Assembly (NCBI RefSeq): GCF_000417875.1
Contig: NW_006920869.1
Location: forward strand, 1,729,759 to 1,793,758
Direction of reading: 5' to 3'
DNA length: 64,000 bases
Source of the DNA: Pseudozyma flocculosa PF-1
Taxonomy: Eukaryota > Basidiomycota > Ustilaginomycetes > Ustilaginales > Ustilaginaceae
Part shown: positions 57,662 through 64,000 of the stretch, piece by piece
Layout of the letters: each line of letters begins with the position of its first letter
How positions within the stretch are numbered: the stretch's first letter is position 1
Program-made: the position numbers and the translations under genes
The notes under the pieces: model-generated
What the model was told of the DNA's origin: nothing
The model's input: only the letters and a program-made list of their open reading frames with translations
Database searches by the model: none

Positions 57662-60600
57662 ATGGCACCCACAAAGAAGGCTCCAAAGCCAAAGCGGCCC
57701 GTTCAGAAGAACACGCGGAATGGCAAGCCAAACAAGTCCAAGAAAGCAGCCGCCGCCTCTTCCGCTGCGACCACCGCCACCGCCTCTCCCAAAAAGGCAA
57801 TGAGATACGTCCCGCATTCTTCCCTGGCATGGTCTACGGTGCACGTACCCACCGAGGCCTTCTCGGGCGGAGCGGGAACCACCGATTCGACCTTCTTCCA
57901 CGGCTTCAGCTTCGACGACGACGACTTCATGGGCCTCCAGGAGATCGAGGACGTCGACGTCGAGTTCGAAAAGACAAAGGACGGCGGCAAGACGATCAAG
58001 TTCAAGGCCGCCGAGTACAGCATCAAGGGCAAGGGAGGAAAGGGCAAGAAGAAGGCGCTGGTCGAAGAGCAGGCCGAGGCCGGTGAGGCTGGACAGAGCG
58101 AGGATGAAGAGGATGAGGATCTCAGGCAGGCTCCGCCGGCCGCCAAGCAGAGTGGCAAGCGCAAGAGGACAGAAGCAGCGCAAGACGTGGACGACTACAT
58201 CTCGCCGTTCGCGGCAGAGGAGGATGCCATTGCTGCCTCGGCATCCGAGGATCAGGCTGGCAACCAAGACGAGGAGGACGGGGAGGCCGATTTCGACGAC
58301 GACGATCCCATCGATGGCGAGGAGGCGGACCTCACGCCCGACGAAGAAGACGAGGACGATGTCATCGACGAGGAAGCCGACGAGGAGCTCGAGGACGACG
58401 ACCTTGCAGTCGCCTTCAGCAAGGCGCAGTCTGCAGGCCTGGCGCTCGACGGCGAGGGCGACGATGACGAGGGCGACGATGGCAACTTTGATGAGTCGCT
58501 CCTGCCCGGCTGGTCGGCGCTCCCTCTCCACTCTGAGCTCAAGCGAGCGCTCTACAACATGAAGTTCGAAAAGCCGACAGAGATCCAAGCCCGCTCGCTG
58601 CCGCCCGCACTCGGCCTTCAGGGCGCCGAGAGCGATGTCTCTTCCGATGAGGAGGGAGACAGCGATGCCGACGACAGCGAGGTCGCCACGGTTGGCAACA
58701 AGAAGGACGTGGTGGGAATCTCGCAGACCGGCAGCGGTAAGACGCTTGCCTACGGGCTGCCCATCCTGCAGTGGCTCTACCACAACGCTCCGGGCAGCGT
58801 ACCGATGCCATCGATCGCCGACGAAGCTCAGGACGACGACGACGACGACAGTCTGCCACCACCGCTCGGGGCGCTCATCATCACTCCGACGCGAGAACTC
58901 GCGCTGCAGGTGGCGACGCACCTGTCGGACGTCATCAGGGCGAGCTGTCGCTCCTCGCCCTCCGACGAGACCGTGTCGAAGCGGAAGCTCTCGCAGCGCC
59001 CGCATATTGCCGTCATCTGCGGAGGCATGTCGGAGCAGAAGCAGAAGCGCATGCTCGAGGGACGCAGCCGCAGCAGCGGCGGTGCCGACATCATTGTCGC
59101 CACGCCAGGTCGGCTGTGGGAGATGGCGAGGCTTGATGACCGCCTTGCGGGGCGCATCAAGCGGACCCGGTTCCTCGTGCTTGACGAGGCGGACCGCATG
59201 GTCGAGGTGGGCCACTTCGCCGAAATGGAGCACATCCTCAAGCTCGTCTCGCGCGACTCCGTCGAGGCGCCCGAGGATGACGCTGCGGGCTCGGACGACG
59301 GCGAAGACGATGGAGGCGACGGTCTCGAGCCCCTTACGGTCGGCGTGCGCCCGTCGGACAACATGCAAACCTTTGTCTTCTCGGCCACGCTCAGCAAGGC
59401 GCTGCAGAAGAACCTGCAGAAGCGGAAGCGGATCTCGCCCAAGGACTTCAAGAAGCGTCGCGGCAAGAAGGCCAACGCGGCAGAGGCCACCACGCTCGAC
59501 GACCTGATGGAGCGCATCGACTTCCGCGACGAGCGGCCGACGGTGGTCGACCTGACGGGCGGGCAGGGCCTGCCAGAGGGCCTGATGGAGACCAAGGTCG
59601 AGTGCCTGCACACGGACAAGGACCTCTACCTCTACTACTTCCTGCTGCGGTACCCGGGCCGGACGCTGGTGTTTGTCAACTCGATCGACGGCATCCGCCG
59701 CCTCCAGCCGATCCTGGCCAACCTGCGCATCAACGTCTTTCCTCTGCACAGCCAGCTGCAGCAGAAGCAGCGGCTCAAGAACCTCGACCGCTTCCGCGCC
59801 ACGCAGCTCTCGCGCGCCAAGACGGCGGGCGAGAAGATTGCGGCCGCCTCGCACGACTCGACGAACGGCAGCCTCGGCGGATCGAGCTCAGTGCTCCTCG
59901 CCACCGACGTAGCGGCGCGTGGTCTCGACATCCCCGCCGTCGACCACGTTGTGCACTACCAGTTGCCTCGCAGCGCCGACTCGTACGTCCACCGAAGCGG
60001 ACGTACCGCTCGTGCGGGCGGTACCGGCGTGGCATTGGCGCTCATCGAGCCTAAGGAGAAGAAGCTGTGGAGCAGTCTGTGCCGGACGCTGAGCAGGAGT
60101 GAGTATTGGGGCGGCCCGTGTGGATCGAGAACTTTGCGCCCATAGACGCTAACACGTTTCCCTCGTTGCGCCCTGCGATTCTGTCGGTCGCCAGGACAAG
60201 ACACGCTTGCGCTGCCCATCATCTACTCTCTGCTGCCGGCGCTCAAGCACCGCCTTGCGCTGTCGCGCGAGCTCGACCAAAAGCGGCACAAGACGAGCAA
60301 GGCGTCGCACGAAGACAGCTGGCTCCGCTCGCTCGCGTCGGAAGCCGAGCTCGATTTCCACAACGGCGACTCGGACTCGGATGGCGAGACGCCCGGTGGC
60401 AGCGGCGGGGGCGGCGGCAAGGGGCGGAAGGCCAAGATCTACTCTGCGCAGGTGCGCGACCTCGAGGCGCAGCTCGAGGTGGCGTTGCGGCAACCCCTCA
60501 AGCAGCGGGGGACCAGCAGGAAGTACATCACCACCGTCGATCTGGGTGGTACGGGCAAGGGGAGCTTGGCGAGCCAGCTGGTCGGTGATGCGCGTAAGTG

Positions 60601-61085
60601 TCTCGACGCTGCTTGCGGTTGGGGGGGGGGGGGGGGGGGGGGACGCTTGCTTGGCATTACGTTCCTCGTTCCTCCCCCCACTCCGTGCGCTCGCGTCGTA
60701 CCGCCAAGAGAGCATGTGCACTGACCCCGCCACGTAATCATTCCGACCTTCTTCCTTTCCATCGACGTGCGCACCGTCAACAGATCACGAAACCGTCCTG
60801 GGTCTCGACCAGAGCAGCGCGTCCAAGGACCTTTCCGCCCTCTCTTCCCGCCAACCCTCGGCGACCGCTGCAGCGTCACGCAAGCAGAAGAAGCAGAAAA
60901 AGGAAAAGGCGACGAACGCTGCACAGCCCCGTGCGCGCGTCCCCTCTGCGGTCCCCGTCGCCTCTTCGGCCGTCGCGGCGGCTCCTGCGTCCGCCAAGAA
61001 GCCGACGACGTCCATCAAGCAGAAGCGCCGCGCAAAGGAGATGGCCAGGCAGGTGCTCAAGATGAAGCGCGCCGGCAAACAGTAA
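57662..61085 (+). CDS. MAK5: DEAD-box RNA helicase of the Mak5/DDX24 type
   Basis: Three exons: 57662-60098, 60195-60593 and 60784-61085; introns 60099-60194 and 60594-60783; 1045 residues, start CACCATGG. Mak5 is a nucleolar helicase for 60S ribosome assembly. Seen: Lys-rich N-terminus; the SLAWSTVHVP / GFMGLQEIEDVDVEF-like block typical of Mak5; acidic runs (about 145-290); Q motif FEKPTEIQ (about 301-308); SQTGSGKT (354-361); PTREL; TPGR; DEAD (508-511); SAT (574-576); ARGLD (752-756); HRSGRTAR (777-784). Exon 2 adds the DDX24-type C-terminal domain (LALPIIYSLLPALKHRL, then SWLRSLASEAELD). Exon 3 adds a Lys-rich nucleolar-type tail. Long insertions inside domain 1 are usual for this subfamily. 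The second intron contains a 22-G run. Confidence 0.94.
60621..60642 (+). repeat. G22 homopolymer inside MAK5 intron 2
   Basis: Twenty-two consecutive G on the coding strand, 28 bp after the 5' splice site. It may form a G-quadruplex in the pre-mRNA, but it may also be a base-calling length error. Confidence 0.9.
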
Positions 61086-61295
61086 GCGCGGGTCCTGTCC
61101 GTCCGTCCTTTCTGTCCTCCCTCTCGCCGCTGGATGGGATTGTGGTGATGCATAGTGCAATGCAAGAGGAAGAAGGGAGCAACGAATTGTCTATCGTTAT
61201 TACAGAAAGCACAGGGAGCGCGGGTAAGCCGGAAAGTGCGTGTATGAGAGAGAGAAGAGGGGAAGGGGCCATAGCGGGTCTAAATGAAGGCCGGG

Positions 61296-62906
61296 TCAGA
61301 ATGCGAGCATCGACGCGACGCGGGGTGCGGTGCGGATGCCGGAAAAGGGGAGAAAGGAAGGGTCGGGCACGACGGTGCTAGCGCCGCTGCTGGTGCTGGG
61401 GCGAGAGTGGGTGTGGTGGTGGTGCGACGACGACGAGGGGTGGTACCAGCCCACCGCGTCGGTCGAAGCGCCCTGAGCGTGGGCGGCGAAGGGGTTGGCA
61501 TCGCCGCCGTTGTGGCAGAGGACCGAGTGGGTGCGCTGATCGCCGTACGACGTCGAGGGGCGCGCCGCCTCCTCAACCCTGGCGCGCTTGGCGGGATGAG
61601 GGGTGGGCGAATCTCCAAACCCCGCCGCCTGACCGTGAGCGTGAGCGTGGTAGTGGTGCGGGTGCGGGTGGTGGTGTCGGTAGTCGGAAGACGGATGGTC
61701 CAGCATGGTGTCGACCGAGTGCGATCCCGAGGGCGAGGCGAGGACGCCGTAGGCCGAGTTGGGCCACGACGTGGCTTCCAGGTGGTTGCCTCGCTGCAGC
61801 GGCGATGCCGCGATCGACGAGGACGACGACGAGGCGGCGTAGGGTGCGGGCGACATGGTGGCCGCCGTGTCGGACAGGGCGCGGGCGCCCGGAGCGCTCG
61901 AGGGCATCGACGCGTCGCAGCGTCCCACCGGGTCCCACGCCGCCACGTTGGCGCCACCGTGCGCGGCAGCCGTCGCCGTCGCCGTCGCCGTCGCGCTGTG
62001 GCCGGGCGTCTGGAGGAAGACGAGGGCAGGGTCAAAGTTTGAGTCCGGGATGGCAGTCATCGATGCGCCGTGACCAATCGACGTGGCATCCGACGGGGCC
62101 ACGGTGAGCTGGGGCGGAAAGAGGGGCGCGGCGGTCGTGACATCAATGCTGGGGTAGGGCTTGAGGCCGCCGTCGACGTCGGTGGCGGCGCTGTCAAAGC
62201 TCGACGAGTGGGCGTCGGGGCTCGACTGGAGGCCGAGCTGGAAGCGCGTCTCGTTTGCAAAGGCCTTTGCCTCGGAGACGCGTCGGTGCTTTGCCTGGAT
62301 GCTCTGGCTGTCGGTCCAGCGCGGCGTGCTGCGAGAGGCTGCGACCGAGGCCGACGACGACGACGATGATGCCGACGCGGCGGTGAAGGCGGCCGTGTAC
62401 GACTGAGGACCTCCTGCGTTGAGGCTGGCCTCGACCACCTGGTGGATCCGGGCGGCCTCTGCGGCGTCGATGTAGCTGAGCTGCTGCTGCTGTTGCTGGT
62501 GGTGCTGCTGCTGGTCGTTGGAGGAGGGCAGGTAGGGCAGGTCCTTTCCTACGCGAGCCAGCTTGGCCGAGGCGGCGGCGGCCAGGCCGACCTCGGCGAG
62601 GAGCTGGTGGAGACGGCGATTCTCGCTCGCCAGGGCCTCGGCCTGCTCGGACTGGAGGGGGGGCGACATCGACGACGACGACGACGAAGATGGCCCGCCG
62701 CGAATCGAGTTGGCCTCGTCAACCTGTCGGTACAGGTCGTGGTTCTGCACGCGCAGCTGGCGCACGCACGACTCGAGCGCCGCCACGGTGCCCTCGAGGC
62801 TCTTGATGTATTGCTTGCGCCGCGCGCGCAGGTCGGCCTGGGCCTGGGCGTTGCGCGAGCGCTGGCGCGAGCTCGTGTCTTCCGACATGCTTGAGCCTCG
62901 CATCAT
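61296..62906 (-). CDS. bZIP transcription factor
   Basis: Single exon, 536 residues from the Met at 62906; a second Met seven codons in (62888) is an equally plausible start. Seen: basic region with the N19-x7-R27 signature (RNAQAQADLRARRKQY) running straight into a leucine zipper with heptad leucines L37, L44, L51 and L58. A second possible coiled segment is at about 85-105 (EQAEALASENRRLHQLL). The remainder is Ser/Ala/His-rich with Gln (SNDQQQHHQQQQQQ) and His runs and no further domain. The basic region is somewhat like fungal AP-1/Yap-type but lacks the Cys-rich redox domains, so a named orthologue is not claimed. It is convergent with MAK5, 210 bp apart. Confidence 0.88.
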   Translation of the reverse strand: MMRGSSMSEDTSSRQRSRNAQAQADLRARRKQYIKSLEGTVAALESCVRQLRVQNHDLYRQVDEANSIRGGPSSSSSSSMSPPLQSEQAEALASENRRLHQLLAEVGLAAAASAKLARVGKDLPYLPSSNDQQQHHQQQQQQLSYIDAAEAARIHQVVEASLNAGGPQSYTAAFTAASASSSSSSASVAASRSTPRWTDSQSIQAKHRRVSEAKAFANETRFQLGLQSSPDAHSSSFDSAATDVDGGLKPYPSIDVTTAAPLFPPQLTVAPSDATSIGHGASMTAIPDSNFDPALVFLQTPGHSATATATATAAAHGGANVAAWDPVGRCDASMPSSAPGARALSDTAATMSPAPYAASSSSSSIAASPLQRGNHLEATSWPNSAYGVLASPSGSHSVDTMLDHPSSDYRHHHPHPHHYHAHAHGQAAGFGDSPTPHPAKRARVEEAARPSTSYGDQRTHSVLCHNGGDANPFAAHAQGASTDAVGWYHPSSSSHHHHTHSRPSTSSGASTVVPDPSFLPFSGIRTAPRVASMLAF

Positions 62907-64000
62907 GGCGTACTGTTGTGCTCGACTGAGGCTGGTGCGGATAGGGATATGAAGTAGAGAAGGTGGCGGGCGGCGGTTGCTCGGGAGGGGAGGCGCAGAA
63001 AGCGGGGAGGTGGCCTGGCTGCAGAGCTGGCTGGGTGGGTCGAATCCGTTGGGAGGAGGGTGAAGTGGGGGCGATTGTCGGGACGTAGATGGCGGTCAAC
63101 CAGGCTGGTGGGGAGCTCGACCTTATGTATCGTTTGGTCTACGCCGGTCAAGNNNNNNNNNNNNNNNNNNNNCGNGNGNGGNGNGNGNGNGNGGAGCGGG
63201 GGGGGGGGTGGGGTAGTCGAGGGACGGCGGGGGCAGCGAGGGATCGACAACGGCGGAGTGCATGGAAGGACAGGATAGGCCAGGACAGCACCAGAGCGGG
63301 CCGCGGTCGGGATGTTGCCGTAGCTCGAGGTGCGGCCTGGGAGGTGGGTGCCGTTGCAGCGGCGAGCCAGGCAGCCTACGTCGGGTCAGGTAGGGTCGAG
63401 GCACATACGGCAGCAGGTGCACCTGGTACTGGTACTGCTGGGTCGTCCGTGGCGAGAATGCCGGTTCTTGCCCGCCTTCGTGTGTTCTCTACTGGCCCGG
63501 TGCCGTCTGCTGTGCGTGGTCGTCGTGGGGCCGCCTGGTCGTGCTCTCAGACTGGCAGCGTTGGTCGTGTTGGTCGTCGCCGTTTGCGGCTGCCCTCTCT
63601 CTGCCTGGGTGCACCTTGGGGACACTGACGTACTCAGCAGAGTAACCTCCGATGTTGCCGTTTTCCGACGCACCGCCGAGACCGGAACAGGAGCGGGTCC
63701 CGCCATCTGCGGTGCAGCTACAGGCTAGGTGGCGAGAGAGGGTGAGGGAGAGAGATCGAGGGTGACACTGCTGGCCTGGGCTGTAATGCTCCGTCTGCCG
63801 CAACCCGACAATGAAGGCGAGCAGATCTCGCCAGGCATGAGGGCTGTCAGCCCACTCACTGTATTGCGCCCTGTGGGCCATGGCAGAGGCGCGTTCAGGT
63901 GACGACGACGACGACGGGGCGTGGCCGGCGACCTTGATTCACCACTCCGAACCCGAAAAGGGGGTTTCGAGCTGCTATGGATGCACGCCAGGCTGCGACA
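62907..64000. other. Upstream region of the bZIP gene, to window end
   Basis: 1.09 kb with no supportable gene; it contains an assembly gap with ambiguous bases. It probably carries the bZIP promoter and 5' UTR. Confidence 0.45.
63153..63193. other. Assembly gap followed by alternating N/G bases
   Basis: Twenty N are followed by CG and then about 20 bases alternating n and g, ending in a G-rich run. The pattern suggests a collapsed (NG)n dinucleotide repeat with low-quality calls. Confidence 0.9.

Noticed and set aside
57008..59854. 948-codon open frame on the minus strand opposite MAK5
   Set aside because: It is the mirror of strong G/C-ending codon bias in the helicase gene; it has no domain, and its lower-coordinate end runs through the real exons of the EF-hand-like gene in another frame.

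Overview
This is a GC-rich eukaryotic window, almost certainly nuclear DNA of a basidiomycete fungus and most probably a smut-type yeast or smut fungus (Ustilaginomycotina). The reasons are: few introns, all short (about 90-330 bp) with GTGAGT/GTAAGT-type donors and CAG acceptors; long intronless reading frames with strongly C/G-ending codons; pyrimidine-rich leaders before start codons; and many Ser/Ala/Gln-rich low-complexity tails. No rRNA, convincing tRNA, transposon or CRISPR array was recognised. Four assembly gaps (299-428, 19516-19535, 34123-34244, and 63153 onward) interrupt the sequence.

Layout, left to right. A family-2 membrane glycosyltransferase (2539-5476, +) is followed by 4.8 kb without a supportable gene. 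A secreted Cys-rich protein (10303-11061, +) comes next, then mitochondrial TIM10 (11847-12377, +, three exons), convergent with spliceosomal ubiquitin ligase PRP19 (12917-14985, -, three exons, the first only 13 nt). A TFIIIA-like zinc-finger protein (15565-17868, -) and a GT31-type glycosyltransferase broken by a gap (18789-21943, -) follow. A 1956-residue arrestin-fold protein (23994-29864, +) diverges from the GT31 gene. After another gene-poor 3.8 kb comes a glutamine-rich protein with one conserved core (about 34715-38503, +).

The second half is denser: adenylate kinase (39845-41001, -, three exons), APC/C subunit CDC27 (41858-45346, -, two exons), a secreted two-LysM protein (46438-47601, +), an unrecognised 325-residue protein (48584-49561, -), a beta-lactamase-fold serine hydrolase (50820-52016, -), a mitochondrial-type class I release factor (52553-54266, -), a bHLH factor (54990-56539, +), a small EF-hand-like protein (56685-57351, -) sharing a 310-bp promoter with the DEAD-box helicase MAK5 (57662-61085, +), and a bZIP factor (61296-62906, -).

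Functionally the window is mostly housekeeping: mitochondrial import and translation, splicing, 5S rRNA transcription, ribosome assembly, mitotic proteolysis and adenylate balance. Interspersed are surface or secreted functions (two glycosyltransferases, a LysM protein, a Cys-rich secreted protein) and three regulator candidates (bHLH, bZIP, Gln-rich). I see no operon-like cluster and no clear novel multi-gene system. The most interesting items are lineage-specific elaborations of known proteins: a bHLH with a very long loop, a TFIIIA with inserted linkers, a giant arrestin, and unrecognised conserved-looking proteins. All functional calls rest on motifs read by eye; no search was run.
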